Shown here one piece after another: positions 42,414 to 51,495 of a stretch of 64,000 bases of DNA; the stretch's first letter is position 1; each line of letters begins with the position of its first letter. Below the pieces are notes generated by a model. It did no database searches and was not told the origin of the DNA. It saw only the letters and a program-made list of their open reading frames with translations. Origin of the DNA: Breznakiella homolactica (GTDB lineage Bacteria; Spirochaetota; Spirochaetia; Treponematales; Breznakiellaceae); contig NZ_CP067089.2 of the NCBI RefSeq assembly GCF_016616095.2, forward strand, positions 3,782,001 through 3,846,000, read 5' to 3'. Both the position numbers and the translations under genes were made by a program.

Positions 42414-44706
42414 ACTGTTTTTCCAGGGTGACCTGGTTTCCCCTGCCGGAATACGTAACCCGGTCAAAGGCTGAAAGGGTAATCAGTATTCCCCTGCCGT
42501 GTTCCAGCAGATCCGGGGCGGATTCACGCCCGCTGGTATACCGGGTATAGTCAAAGCCTTTGCCCTCATCGGTCACGGAAAAAACCGCCCGCCGTGAGTT
42601 TATGGAATATTCGACCAAAACCCGGCGGTCCCTGAACCGGGGATCCTCCATGCGTTCTTCCAGAAAATCAAAATAGGTTCCGTTTTTCTGGTGTTCGCTT
42701 TTTTCATCATAGCTCACTTCGAGATTGCCGTGTTCGATAGCGTTAAGGACCATTTCCCTGAGGCAGATGGCCGCGAAATCCGCTTCCTCCGCGGGAAGGT
42801 ACCGCGATAGACGGCTCCGGGCATGCCGGCTTACCTCGTCCGCCGCGCCCAGGGTATTTTCAATTTTGAAACACGCGTTTCCTTCGACATACGCCTCGGT
42901 CATGGTTTCCTTATGGCTGACCCGTGCCCTGACCAGTATTTCATTGCCCCCCAGGGAGGGGATGTATTCCATCCTGAGAATACAGTTTTTGAATTCGCCG
43001 ATGGGGTTTTTTACCGAAGCCGGAACTTCGACCGGATCCCCGGAGGTTTTCAGTTCCCTGATATACTGCCGAAACCGTTCCGCGGTGGAATCCCGTTCGC
43101 GGCTGTCCTTGTACAGCCGGTCCGGAAGTGTCGGGCTTTTGTCCGGGGAACCATCAAAATCGAAATCCGAAAGACCGTAGAAACCCGCCGCTGCTGTATT
43201 CCAGTCTTTGATGTGCATGGTTTCATCCAGAAGCAGCATGGGATCACTGGTTCCTTCAAAGAGGCTCCGGTATTTATGCTCATTGTTTCTGATACGGTCA
43301 TTGGCCTCGGTAAGATCCCTCACCCGTTCCTCGAGGTTGCTGTTGGCCAGGTTGAGCTGGCCGTACACAAAGCCGTAACGGCGGGCCAGGATAAGGGTGG
43401 TCCCGATGGTGAATACAAAAAAACCGAACTGCGTCAGGACGATACCGTAATGGAAAAACATTGAATCCAGAATATCGAAAACCGCCGTGGCCAACAGGAT
43501 GATTGTGCCGATAATCAGATTCCCCACGGGATGGTTAATCAGTAAGTCTCTGTATATCCGCAGCAAATGCGCAAACCGCTCCCCGGTTCCGCTCTGTTTC
43601 CAGAGCCGGTATCCGGCGGAAAAAAAGGTATATCCGATGTCGTAGCAGAAAATATATACAATGACCACCGCCAGGGCGAGTATCTGCCAGATCCGCAGCA
43701 CATCATCGGCGAAACTGGGCGGCCCCAGCATCTGCAAAACCGCCAGAAGCCCGAAAAAAGCAGCGTATCCCATGGTGAACTTCCGGACCCGCTGGATGCA
43801 GAGGCTTTCTATAAACGCCCCGATAAAAGGCACCACCATAAAAAGACTGGCCAGTTCAATATGGGACAGTATCAGGGTATCGGCGATGATGCCATAGGCG
43901 GCCCTGGTTCTGGCAAACAGGTATGTTCCCAGGGTTACTGAGAAAAGGCTGTAATATAAATTGTGAAGGTCCCGCCGGCGGTTCAGAAACACGAAGAAGT
44001 GGTATATTCCCACAAATACATAGATACCGCACAGGGTCGCGGTCATAAGTTCGTCATGGTTTTTTTCAATAGTAGTATATTCATCAATATAGTACGGCGA
44101 TGTGTAATAAAAGCCTACGTTTTTGTAATTGGGATCCCCCACAATACGGAATGCCAGGATATTCGTTCCCTGGGTAAATATAGAACTGTCCAGGGGGAAA
44201 GAGACTTTGCGCTGCGCCCGGTGGGATTTGATGCGTCCCGCATCGTCGAGGTGTATTTCGGAGAGGACCAGTGATCCATTAAGGTAGATTTCCCAGTTGT
44301 CTCCCAGGGACGCCAGAAAAACTCCCAGTACCGGAGGGGTATCTCCCGGAATAGCCTGGCGGGCATTTAAAGAAAACGGGATGAGCAGGGTGAATTCCCG
44401 TTCGGGCAGACGCTTCGGGGACAGGAAATGGGGATTCCGGATATCCGGAAAATCGAGGTTTTTTATTTGCAGCGGGCCGGGATTTTCGGGGTCATTCCTA
44501 TAGCAGATCCACGGGCCGAGGTCTCCGGCGGGAACCTTGGTGGTAAATTCCCGGTCAAAACCTTCCCGGATATATACCGGAAACTGCTGCAGATTGGTAT
44601 AATACGGTCCTGACCGGTCCTGGCGCGGACCGGCGGTGAGTGTATGAAAAGGTATAATAAAGAGCAGGTATATACTAAAAATACATACTTTTCTCTTATA
44701 AACCAT
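42397..44706 (-). CDS. DISM-7TM sensor protein with PAS and RsbW-like HATPase domain
   Basis: 769 residues. Signal peptide (about 1-25); an extracellular jelly-roll-like DISM domain (about 30-215); seven membrane helices (about 222-445); a short coiled coil (GQLNLANSNLEERVRDL); a PAS domain (about 480-600, SLFEGTSDPMLLLDETMHI). The C-terminal HATPase has N-box EMVLNAIEHGNLEV, G1 VTDEGKGFDY and G2 EHGRGILI. No histidine phosphoacceptor helix is visible and the ATPase is the anti-sigma/RsbW serine-kinase type, so it probably signals through a STAS or PP2C partner not seen here. Confidence 0.88.
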   Translation of the reverse strand: MVYKRKVCIFSIYLLFIIPFHTLTAGPRQDRSGPYYTNLQQFPVYIREGFDREFTTKVPAGDLGPWICYRNDPENPGPLQIKNLDFPDIRNPHFLSPKRLPEREFTLLIPFSLNARQAIPGDTPPVLGVFLASLGDNWEIYLNGSLVLSEIHLDDAGRIKSHRAQRKVSFPLDSSIFTQGTNILAFRIVGDPNYKNVGFYYTSPYYIDEYTTIEKNHDELMTATLCGIYVFVGIYHFFVFLNRRRDLHNLYYSLFSVTLGTYLFARTRAAYGIIADTLILSHIELASLFMVVPFIGAFIESLCIQRVRKFTMGYAAFFGLLAVLQMLGPPSFADDVLRIWQILALAVVIVYIFCYDIGYTFFSAGYRLWKQSGTGERFAHLLRIYRDLLINHPVGNLIIGTIILLATAVFDILDSMFFHYGIVLTQFGFFVFTIGTTLILARRYGFVYGQLNLANSNLEERVRDLTEANDRIRNNEHKYRSLFEGTSDPMLLLDETMHIKDWNTAAAGFYGLSDFDFDGSPDKSPTLPDRLYKDSRERDSTAERFRQYIRELKTSGDPVEVPASVKNPIGEFKNCILRMEYIPSLGGNEILVRARVSHKETMTEAYVEGNACFKIENTLGAADEVSRHARSRLSRYLPAEEADFAAICLREMVLNAIEHGNLEVSYDEKSEHQKNGTYFDFLEERMEDPRFRDRRVLVEYSINSRRAVFSVTDEGKGFDYTRYTSGRESAPDLLEHGRGILITLSAFDRVTYSGRGNQVTLEKQFTPEH

Positions 44707-44834
44707 GGTAGTATCATACAGGAGATACGAAATTCATGCAATTTAATTAACGGATGTATCCATGCCGTTGATGTGATATACTTAGTATCAGGATACAGCG
44801 GCCTCGGAATTCGGATTCCGGAGCGGACCGGAGG

Positions 44835-45845
44835 ATGGAATTGGGAAAGGTTCATACATCCCATATATTCGACACATCGCCTATAGAGAAGACGGAGCTG
44901 TTCTCATCTCTGCTTGAAAAGGACCTCGCGTATATCAATTCCCGCTCCGGAATACTTCAGCTCCGCCGGGGGGCGCGGCTCTTTTCCGCCGGGGACAAGG
45001 CCGAACGGTTTTTTGTGCTCCGGGAGGGTTCTGTCCGGATTTTCAAAACCAGGCCCGACGGAGGCGAGGATGATCTGGCTGAGTTTGATCCGGGGGATAC
45101 CATCGGTGATTTCGACTTTGCCCGGGGCGCCAGCTACGACGCCTGCGCGGAGGCGTCGGCGGACACTGTCCTGATCGTTTTTCCGGGGCCGGGTCTGACC
45201 ATGGACATGCTCGCCCGGGAAGCTCCCCACACCGTTTCGCGGATTCTTCTCAGTTCCATTGTGATGCTTACATCCCGTATAAAAACGACCCAGAAAACTA
45301 TTGTGGAGAATATTTCCTGGATTCATGAACTCCAGCGGCGCGCCTATGAGGATCCCGGTACCGGCCTTTGGAAGCAGTCCTTTTTAATTGATGAAATAAA
45401 CAGAATTCTGGAGGAGCCCACCGCCCTCATAATGCTGAAACCGGACCGCTTCAAGGCTCTGGTGGATGCCCGGGGACACGGCGCCGGCGATGAAGCCATG
45501 GTTCGTATTGCCATGGTACTCAAGAATATCACCCGGAAGCTCGGCAGAGGCTGGGCTCTGCGCTTTAAAAGCAATGAAGTCGGTTTGCTGATAACCAAAT
45601 GCGGCGCCGCCCTGGCGGAACGTATTGTCCGGGAACTCCATAAGGCGATCGCCGGCCTGGATCCGGTCCCGGAGGAGCCGGGACTTCCGGAATTCCGTTT
45701 TACCGGTACCGTGGTCTACGGAATCTGGCCGGAGGATGAGCCCAAATGGGACGCCCTGTTTCTGGGGACGTATTCGCTGCTCCTTGACACATGGAAGTCA
45801 GGAGGGAATACTATCGTTCATCTGGAAAGGACCAGTGTGCCGTGA
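44835..45845 (+). CDS. cNMP-binding domain protein with degenerate GGDEF domain
   Basis: 336 residues. cNMP-type beta-roll (about 25-125, with RRGARLFSAGDKAERFFVLREG). After a linker helix, a GGDEF-like fold starts EDPGTGLWKQSFLIDEINR, but the signature loop reads FKSNEVGLLI, so diguanylate cyclase activity is unlikely. The ATG directly abuts GGAGG; a TTG at 44841 has ideal 6-nt spacing and may be the true start. Its stop overlaps the next gene by GTGA. It may sense nucleotide or act as a regulatory partner of the active neighbour. Confidence 0.82.
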   Translation: MELGKVHTSHIFDTSPIEKTELFSSLLEKDLAYINSRSGILQLRRGARLFSAGDKAERFFVLREGSVRIFKTRPDGGEDDLAEFDPGDTIGDFDFARGASYDACAEASADTVLIVFPGPGLTMDMLAREAPHTVSRILLSSIVMLTSRIKTTQKTIVENISWIHELQRRAYEDPGTGLWKQSFLIDEINRILEEPTALIMLKPDRFKALVDARGHGAGDEAMVRIAMVLKNITRKLGRGWALRFKSNEVGLLITKCGAALAERIVRELHKAIAGLDPVPEEPGLPEFRFTGTVVYGIWPEDEPKWDALFLGTYSLLLDTWKSGGNTIVHLERTSVP

Positions 45846-46852
45846 GTAAGCTGAACCGTATTCTTTCGCCGATCAACGATCCCTCACTCCTGAAATCGCC
45901 GCTTTTTGCCAATATGAGCGAGCTGGAGTTTTTCGCTGTCACCGCGTTTCTCGAACGGAAACATATCGCCAAGGATGAAGCCGTTTTTAATGAAGGCGAC
46001 ACGGGAAAGGAAATGTTTATCCTCCTGTCCGGTAAGCTCGCGGCCTTTGTTTCCCAGTCCGACGGAACGAAGCGCTGGATGTTCAATATTTCCCCGGGGG
46101 ACTTTTTTGGTGAAATGTCGGTCATCGCCAACGAGCCCCGGTCGGCTACCATCGTAGCCAGGGAAGAATCGGATCTTATGGTGCTCCAGGGGATTGATTT
46201 CTACCGTATCGTATTTGAACACCCCATGATCGGGGTAAAGCTCCTCAAAGCCATAGGCGCGGTTCAGAATATATGGCTCGACCAGACATCCAAACACCTC
46301 AACGACCTTATGCGCTGGGGTGAAACCGCCCGCCGCAGGGCAATCACCGATGAACTTACGGGACTCTACAACCGGAGATTTCTGGAGGAATCTCTCAAGG
46401 ACCGGTTCGACCATGGATCGGTGGGGCTCCGGAAAATGGCTCTGGTCATGATGGACCTCGACCGGGTTCATGAAATAAACGACCGGTACGGAGTGCAGGG
46501 CGGGGATACGGTTATCGTTTCCGTGGCGGAAACCATCCGGGGGCTTATGCGTCCCGGGGATATCGCGGCCCGGCTGTCGGGGGATGAATTCGCTATTCTG
46601 CTTCCGGACACGGACGGCAGGGACGCAAAGTCGATTGCCGAGGAAATACGGAAATCCGTTTCGGACAGGGTGGTGCCTGTCCCGAGAAAACCCGGCGCCG
46701 CGGAAAAGGTCGGGCTCCAGGTGCGGACCAGTATCGGTATCGCCGTTGCCCCCACCCATGCCAAAAACCGGGAAGGGCTGGTGGTGGTTGCCGATGACGC
46801 CCTGCGCCGGGCAAAAAACCTCGGCCGCGACCGGGTGGAACTGGCGGGATAA
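45842..46852 (+). CDS. cNMP-binding domain diguanylate cyclase (CRP-GGDEF)
   Basis: 336 residues from GTG at 45842, which overlaps the previous TGA; the open frame upstream belongs to the neighbour. cNMP beta-roll at about 20-125 (FFGEMSVIANEPRSATIVA is the phosphate-binding cassette). Helical linker 140-168, then GGDEF domain from DELTGLYNRRF (170-180). The active-site loop is SGDEF (246-250), with an I-site RPGD (237-240) exactly five residues before it, so a product-inhibited diguanylate cyclase is predicted. Confidence 0.9.
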   Translation: MSKLNRILSPINDPSLLKSPLFANMSELEFFAVTAFLERKHIAKDEAVFNEGDTGKEMFILLSGKLAAFVSQSDGTKRWMFNISPGDFFGEMSVIANEPRSATIVAREESDLMVLQGIDFYRIVFEHPMIGVKLLKAIGAVQNIWLDQTSKHLNDLMRWGETARRRAITDELTGLYNRRFLEESLKDRFDHGSVGLRKMALVMMDLDRVHEINDRYGVQGGDTVIVSVAETIRGLMRPGDIAARLSGDEFAILLPDTDGRDAKSIAEEIRKSVSDRVVPVPRKPGAAEKVGLQVRTSIGIAVAPTHAKNREGLVVVADDALRRAKNLGRDRVELAG

Positions 46853-46919
46853 CCGGCCGTCCGCGTTTTCCGTGCCTCCACCTAGTCCCATTCAAATGGA
46901 TAAACACTATGAGACTGCA

Positions 46920-47378
46920 ATGAGCAAAAGAAATATTATTCCAGGAATGTTTTGTTGCTTGCTGGTCTCGTTGTTAACGGGCTGTTTTTCTTCGCCGGCA
47001 TATTATACAAGTAGCGGTTTTCAGGTTAATGACCGCAAAACAGTTTTGCTCGAAATAGAATCGGGAAATGTTATCCTCAAAATAGACGGTATTATGACTG
47101 AAGATTTATATAGAATAAAAGATGAAGACAAGTATAAAATCGGGGGCGAGAAAACATTAGCTATTAAAAAAGGGACAATTCTTATAGATAAAGAACTTGC
47201 GTTATCCGCAGGGGATAAATACAGATATTCACTCCGCGGGGCAGGGGCTATAACAATACAATGCACCGGTATTTCGGAAAACGGAACAACAATTATTTCA
47301 AAATATGATGGAAAAACAGAGGAACACAAAATAAACAAGTATGACATCTTGGATATCATGCTGTTTTTTCAGAATTAA
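46920..47378 (+). CDS. Hypothetical lipoprotein, AT-rich island
   Basis: 152 residues from the ATG at 46920. The signal sequence MSKRNIIPGMFCCLLVSLLTGC has a good lipobox LLTGC; an in-frame ATG at 46896 would add eight residues and weaken the signal. The mature part alternates short strands (KTVLLEIESGNVILKIDGIM, GAGAITIQCTGIS). No family recognised. First of six same-strand AT-rich genes between GC-rich housekeeping blocks; 82 bp follow with an imperfect GTTATTGCC / GGCATAAC pair. Confidence 0.7.
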   Translation: MSKRNIIPGMFCCLLVSLLTGCFSSPAYYTSSGFQVNDRKTVLLEIESGNVILKIDGIMTEDLYRIKDEDKYKIGGEKTLAIKKGTILIDKELALSAGDKYRYSLRGAGAITIQCTGISENGTTIISKYDGKTEEHKINKYDILDIMLFFQN

Positions 47379-47460
47379 CAAGTTCACAAAGTTATTGCCG
47401 CCTGGCAAATGTTTTTGCACCATTGGGCATAACACTATATAAAGTTCCGGAGAGACAAAA

Positions 47461-48129
47461 ATGAAAAAGGTTATTTGTACTTTTATTTTGATGGCCGTAA
47501 CCTTTATCGTCTTAGCTGATTCTCTTGACGAAAAAATTGACTCATTTTGGAGATACATCTCGCAGAATGAGAATAAGATTTTATCTGCAAAACAAACTGA
47601 TCAAGAACTCTATACTGATTTGTATGATGAAATACAGAAAATAAATAATAATCTTTCTGTTTTTCTGGAGAATAATATTGTAAACGGAAGAAAGAATATC
47701 ATCATATCCGCAAACAGCAATCCGGATTATTTTAAATTATGTGATGAAATAGTAACACGGGCCCCGAAATTTGAGGTCATAAATCCTGTTTCACTGATTC
47801 CGCCATTGGAAGTTATCGAACCATTTATTTATGGGGATATTAAATTCAGTGCAGACGATGTAAGAGTCCATTTTGATAAAGATGACAAGAAAGTTGATTT
47901 GTTTTTTTTCTTAACGAATGAACATACCAATAGAATAAAAATAGATAAAAGCGGACAGATGTATGATATCTATATGCAAATGCTTTATATTATGACACAG
48001 CAAATACTGGGGGAAAGAAAGACAGGAGAGAGAATCGGTTCCGGAGAAATAATTTTAATGTCATTGCTGATGCCCACGGTGCCATTTATAGATATTGGTA
48101 ATATAATTGAAGATAATTATGGGGAATAA
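47461..48129 (+). CDS. Hypothetical secreted protein
   Basis: 222 residues with an N-terminal signal sequence (about 1-20, VTFIVLADS). The rest is mixed helix/strand with a charged middle (VRVHFDKDDKKVDLFFFL) and a weakly hydrophobic end (IILMSLLMPTVPFIDIG). No family recognised. CGGAGAG lies 8-10 nt before the ATG. It overlaps the next gene by 11 nt, so the two are probably coupled. Confidence 0.65.
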   Translation: MKKVICTFILMAVTFIVLADSLDEKIDSFWRYISQNENKILSAKQTDQELYTDLYDEIQKINNNLSVFLENNIVNGRKNIIISANSNPDYFKLCDEIVTRAPKFEVINPVSLIPPLEVIEPFIYGDIKFSADDVRVHFDKDDKKVDLFFFLTNEHTNRIKIDKSGQMYDIYMQMLYIMTQQILGERKTGERIGSGEIILMSLLMPTVPFIDIGNIIEDNYGE

Positions 48130-48739
48130 ATCAGTTTGTTTGAATTGTCAAATATCATATAATACTGGCATAAATTATTATAAAACCGAAGATATTTATG
48201 TAAGAACCTGCCCCCAATGTCATGGAGAAATGAAAGATTTAACCTATAGATTTAAACCACCCAAAAAAGAAGACACGAAGAAATGGGAAACAATAAAATA
48301 TTTATTAGGACATGGTTTTTATTTTCAGCATATATATGATTATGAAAATGGTAAGATGGCAGAATATCCGCAGAATATAAAGGATGCCGAAGTTTTTGCA
48401 GAAAAGAACAATGCAGAAAGAATATTGCTGTTCAGAATATTTGATGAAATCAATAGTTATCCGGAAAAAATGACTATAGAACAGGAAATTAAAATCATGC
48501 AAGGCTTAGAAAACGTACAATTATGGCAAATATTAAATGAGAAAGAAAAATTTATGGCGATTTTGAAAAAAATAATACGATCCCATAAAAACATTCAAAA
48601 TAAAAAAGACGATGATAGAATCATTACGGAACGCGGAATTTTCAAAAAATGGCTGAATGCAAATATTCATTTTTTTAAAGAAAACGATAAGGAGGATATA
48701 TTCCAAATAATAAAAATCCTCTCTGCGGATTGTATGTGA
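48119..48739 (+). CDS. Hypothetical cytoplasmic protein with N-terminal zinc ribbon
   Basis: 206 residues from the ATG at 48119; an in-frame ATG at 48107 adds four residues. Two CxxC knuckles, CLNCQ (about 7-11) and CPQCHGEM (about 31-38), should form a zinc ribbon. FKPPKKEDTKKWETIKYLLGHGFYFQHIYD follows in segments typical of small proteins of unknown function from Bacteroidetes and spirochaetes. The rest is helical and Lys/Glu-rich. The next 200 bp (48740-48938) are AT-rich without a recognisable signal. Confidence 0.68.
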   Translation: MGNKSVCLNCQISYNTGINYYKTEDIYVRTCPQCHGEMKDLTYRFKPPKKEDTKKWETIKYLLGHGFYFQHIYDYENGKMAEYPQNIKDAEVFAEKNNAERILLFRIFDEINSYPEKMTIEQEIKIMQGLENVQLWQILNEKEKFMAILKKIIRSHKNIQNKKDDDRIITERGIFKKWLNANIHFFKENDKEDIFQIIKILSADCM

Positions 48740-48938
48740 TGACGGTTGTGAGTTTAGCGGCAGTGGCGCTGTTTATATTTTTTGATCTTTGATATAAGAG
48801 CATAATAGATTTTTTCAAAAACCATGGGCGAAAGGATTTTTTTTAAAAACAGCTTCCGGAAAATATGAGGCGAAACCGGAAATGCGTATTATATATAGCG
48901 GTAATTGATTCCGTGAAAATCTTATCAGTGTGGTTAAA

Positions 48939-49637
48939 ATGCGTAACGAAAAAGCAGTAATACTTTTAAAGTGTCTGTTGATTGTGTTTATTATGGTTGT
49001 TCCAAACCTGTTCTCATCAGCCTATGCCCTTCAGAATAATTATCAGGATTTGTTAGCCTTTGAGTTAAATGGTTACTCGGCTTTGTCATGGTTGATTATG
49101 GCTGTTCAGGTTAGTTTTCCTGTTTTACTGCTGATATTTATCAGCGGCGAATCATTTGCTTTTTACGGCTTTACCAAAATAAAACTAAAAGAATTTATTT
49201 TTTCTTTATTACGGTTGGTGGCTTTGTTTCTGGTTTTTTTATTCATAATCGGGTTGATATCAAATGTCATCGAGAGCATAAGCGGAAAAGAAGCGGACGC
49301 TGATGTTATGGAAAACCAATTTAAAATTGGAGGCAGCAATGTAGTAATGATTTTACTGAATATTGTTCCAATAATTCTGATGGCATTTACGGAAGAATTA
49401 TGTTTCAGAAGTTATTTATTTTTGAATCTTAGAAAGATAATAAAAAACGAATGGGTTTGCATCATTATCTGTAATGTGCTGTTTTCGATTTATCACATAT
49501 ACCAAGGTATCGCGAGTACAATATTGGTATTTTTTATCGGATTAGTATTCAGCATGGAATTTAGGAAACATAAAAATATATATACTATCACAACAATTCA
49601 TGCGTTTTGGAATATAATAATGTTTTCTTTGTATTAA
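48939..49637 (+). CDS. CPBP-family intramembrane metalloprotease (CAAX/Abi type)
   Basis: 232 residues from the ATG at 48939, with six to eight membrane helices. Motif 1 is TEELCFRSYL (Glu152, Glu153, Arg157), motif 2 is FSIYHIYQG (His186) and motif 3 is TIHAFWN (His221), the full catalytic set of the Rce1/CPBP family. Bacterial members process peptides or serve in bacteriocin self-immunity. Substrate unknown. It is AT-rich and lacks an obvious Shine-Dalgarno. Confidence 0.85.
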   Translation: MRNEKAVILLKCLLIVFIMVVPNLFSSAYALQNNYQDLLAFELNGYSALSWLIMAVQVSFPVLLLIFISGESFAFYGFTKIKLKEFIFSLLRLVALFLVFLFIIGLISNVIESISGKEADADVMENQFKIGGSNVVMILLNIVPIILMAFTEELCFRSYLFLNLRKIIKNEWVCIIICNVLFSIYHIYQGIASTILVFFIGLVFSMEFRKHKNIYTITTIHAFWNIIMFSLY

Positions 49638-49662
49638 AAGATTTTGTAGCACCCGGCGGCGC

Positions 49663-49690
49663 CCGGCAAATGCTCTGCGCAGTTTGCCGG
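49663..49690 (+). repeat. Small inverted repeat between island genes
   Basis: CCGGCAAA (49663-49670) and TTTGCCGG (49683-49690) with a 12-base loop, within a GC-rich patch of an otherwise AT-rich island. It could be a decayed cassette recombination site or a hairpin; no conserved ends like those at 8479-10265 are seen. Confidence 0.45.
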
Positions 49691-49738
49691 ATATTCTGGA
49701 GGTGCGAAAAACATGAAGTATTTGATCGGAGATTAGCC

Positions 49739-50503
49739 ATGGGTAATCAATATCGTATTTCCGAACAGTTTATAAGAAATAAGAAGTCATTGATTCTTTC
49801 TGTAAGAATTATTTTGCCTGTTTTCTTGGTTTTGGTTTTTATATTACCTATGCTGACTTTATATGATCTGCATCCGGAAGGCGGAATAATATATATTGTC
49901 AGCTTGGCCGCGGCGATGCTGTTTATTCAGCTGCTCTTCATCATCATACCGAAAATGGTATTCAAAATGTATGATGATATGGGGCTGGCAATACACGAAA
50001 ATGTAATTGAGAAACGAAATAAAAATAATACTGAAAAAATAGTTCTCAATGAATCTGCGAAATTAGAAATCTCTCGGAATAAATCAAATGATATTCTGCA
50101 ATTGGTTGTATCTGCCGGGAATGAGAAGATGTTTATCTTTGGATTTGAAAAAATGGATGATATTTATACGAATATTTTGTCGTATGTTCAAATAAGCAAT
50201 ATAACGGAGAAAAACATAAAGATTGATGAAAGCACGAAAAGGGGACGGCTGAATAGTATTTTTCTGGGACTGTTTTTGTATATAGGCTTAATGGTATTCG
50301 GTGTGTTCCTTTCATTAATATTCGCTAAGTATCTGAATATTAGTATTATTGAAAAAACAGATAATATAGTTCCTTTATTCGCGGGATTGTTTTTTCTCAT
50401 TTTTACCCCAATATCAAAACGGATAAATAAGAAATATAAAAGAATGGAAATTATTGGCGGTATACTATTGATTTTACTTTCGGTCGTTAATTTTCTCTTA
50501 TGA
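49739..50503 (+). CDS. Hypothetical membrane protein
   Basis: 254 residues from the ATG at 49739, just after a putative 7-codon mini-ORF (MKYLIGD) whose ATG at 49713 follows GGAGG. Two N-terminal membrane helices (about 22-45, 55-75), a soluble segment (about 80-165, beginning DDMGLAIHENVIEK) with PH-like strand pattern, and three C-terminal helices. Layout recalls the protein at 8576-9400. Function unknown. Its end overlaps the next gene by 4 nt. Confidence 0.7.
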   Translation: MGNQYRISEQFIRNKKSLILSVRIILPVFLVLVFILPMLTLYDLHPEGGIIYIVSLAAAMLFIQLLFIIIPKMVFKMYDDMGLAIHENVIEKRNKNNTEKIVLNESAKLEISRNKSNDILQLVVSAGNEKMFIFGFEKMDDIYTNILSYVQISNITEKNIKIDESTKRGRLNSIFLGLFLYIGLMVFGVFLSLIFAKYLNISIIEKTDNIVPLFAGLFFLIFTPISKRINKKYKRMEIIGGILLILLSVVNFLL

Positions 50504-51360
50504 AAGAGGCCGCTATGTGGGATGAAATCCGCCATACAACCAATGGAATGACCCCTGTATGCAAAAACAATAAATGGGGAGCCGTTGACCAAAACGGAGA
50601 GGTCGTTATTTCTCCTGCCTGGGATTTTATTTCATGGGTCACAGCGCAGGGTCAAGCTATTGTATGGCTTGAAGATAAATCCGGTGTTGTTGGTTCAGGC
50701 GGCGGATTGGTTATCCCGTTGGTATGGGATGATATACAATTTGTGACCCGTGGTTTTACTCTTCCCGGCAATGATGTCTTATACAAAGTAAAAAAAATAA
50801 AAGGTGACCATAGGGTAAGGCCGTCCGATGGGAGAAGAAGAATAGAAATTTGGGGATATGACTGCCTGCAGGGAATAGCCGATACCAAGGGTAATTATTT
50901 AATTGACCCTGTGTGGGATGAGATAGACAGCATCGAAGAAAATATCGCTGTTGTCTGCAGGAGAAATGATTCCGGCCATCATGCCGCGGATGGAACAGAT
51001 ACAAGAACATACGGAGCTATTGAACTTGGCAGCGGGCTTATCATAGAACCTATCTATGAATGTATGCTGCCCTTCCATAAAGGATATGCCTGGGTAAAAG
51101 AAGGCTATAAATGGGGGCTAATAAATTCTTCAGGCGGGGTTGTTCAGAAACCCCAGTGGCCTGGAGTATCAAGGCTTTCCTGCAGCGGTTATTATAAGGC
51201 CAACCGCTATGGAGGCTGGGGAGTTCTCAGGTATGACGGTGTAATGGCGGCGGATTTTCTGTGGGACGATATACGGTGTATCAATGGCCGGATCGAGGGA
51301 AAGAAACATAAAAAATGGACAGCCATTATCCCCGATTTAACCCAGGCCGGCGGATCCTGA
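50500..51360 (+). CDS. WG-repeat protein
   Basis: 286 residues. Contains several WG-type repeats: NKWGAVDQNGEVVISPAWD, YKWGLINSSGGVVQKPQWP and YGGWGVLRYDGVMAADFLWD, with degenerate copies between. WG repeats form beta-rich binding surfaces of unclear role. No signal peptide. The ATG at 50500 is coupled by ATGA to the upstream gene; an ATG at 50515 with GAGG 7 nt upstream is an alternative start. Last gene of the AT-rich island. Confidence 0.82.
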   Translation: MKEAAMWDEIRHTTNGMTPVCKNNKWGAVDQNGEVVISPAWDFISWVTAQGQAIVWLEDKSGVVGSGGGLVIPLVWDDIQFVTRGFTLPGNDVLYKVKKIKGDHRVRPSDGRRRIEIWGYDCLQGIADTKGNYLIDPVWDEIDSIEENIAVVCRRNDSGHHAADGTDTRTYGAIELGSGLIIEPIYECMLPFHKGYAWVKEGYKWGLINSSGGVVQKPQWPGVSRLSCSGYYKANRYGGWGVLRYDGVMAADFLWDDIRCINGRIEGKKHKKWTAIIPDLTQAGGS

Positions 51361-51460
51361 AAACCGGCGCAGGCATGATTTCGGACTTGTCCCTTCATTT
51401 TTCACTGAATAATACCCATATTATGCAGGTTTGTATGTTTTAGGTATATTTATTCAGGTA

Positions 51461-51489
51461 TTGACAGATTTTCTGCATATAGTTAGTAT
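51461..51489 (+). promoter_or_regulatory. his operon promoter
   Basis: TTGACA (51461-51466), 17-nt spacer, TAGTAT (51484-51489). The expected start, seven bases after the -10 element, falls on the A of the leader-peptide ATG (51496). Confidence 0.75.
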
Positions 51490-51495
51490 AAAGAT

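Noticed and set aside
47379..47460. GTTATTGCC / GGCATAAC pair as a further attC site
   Set aside because: The arms are short and the ends do not match those of the 8479-10265 sites; noted only as a weak hairpin.
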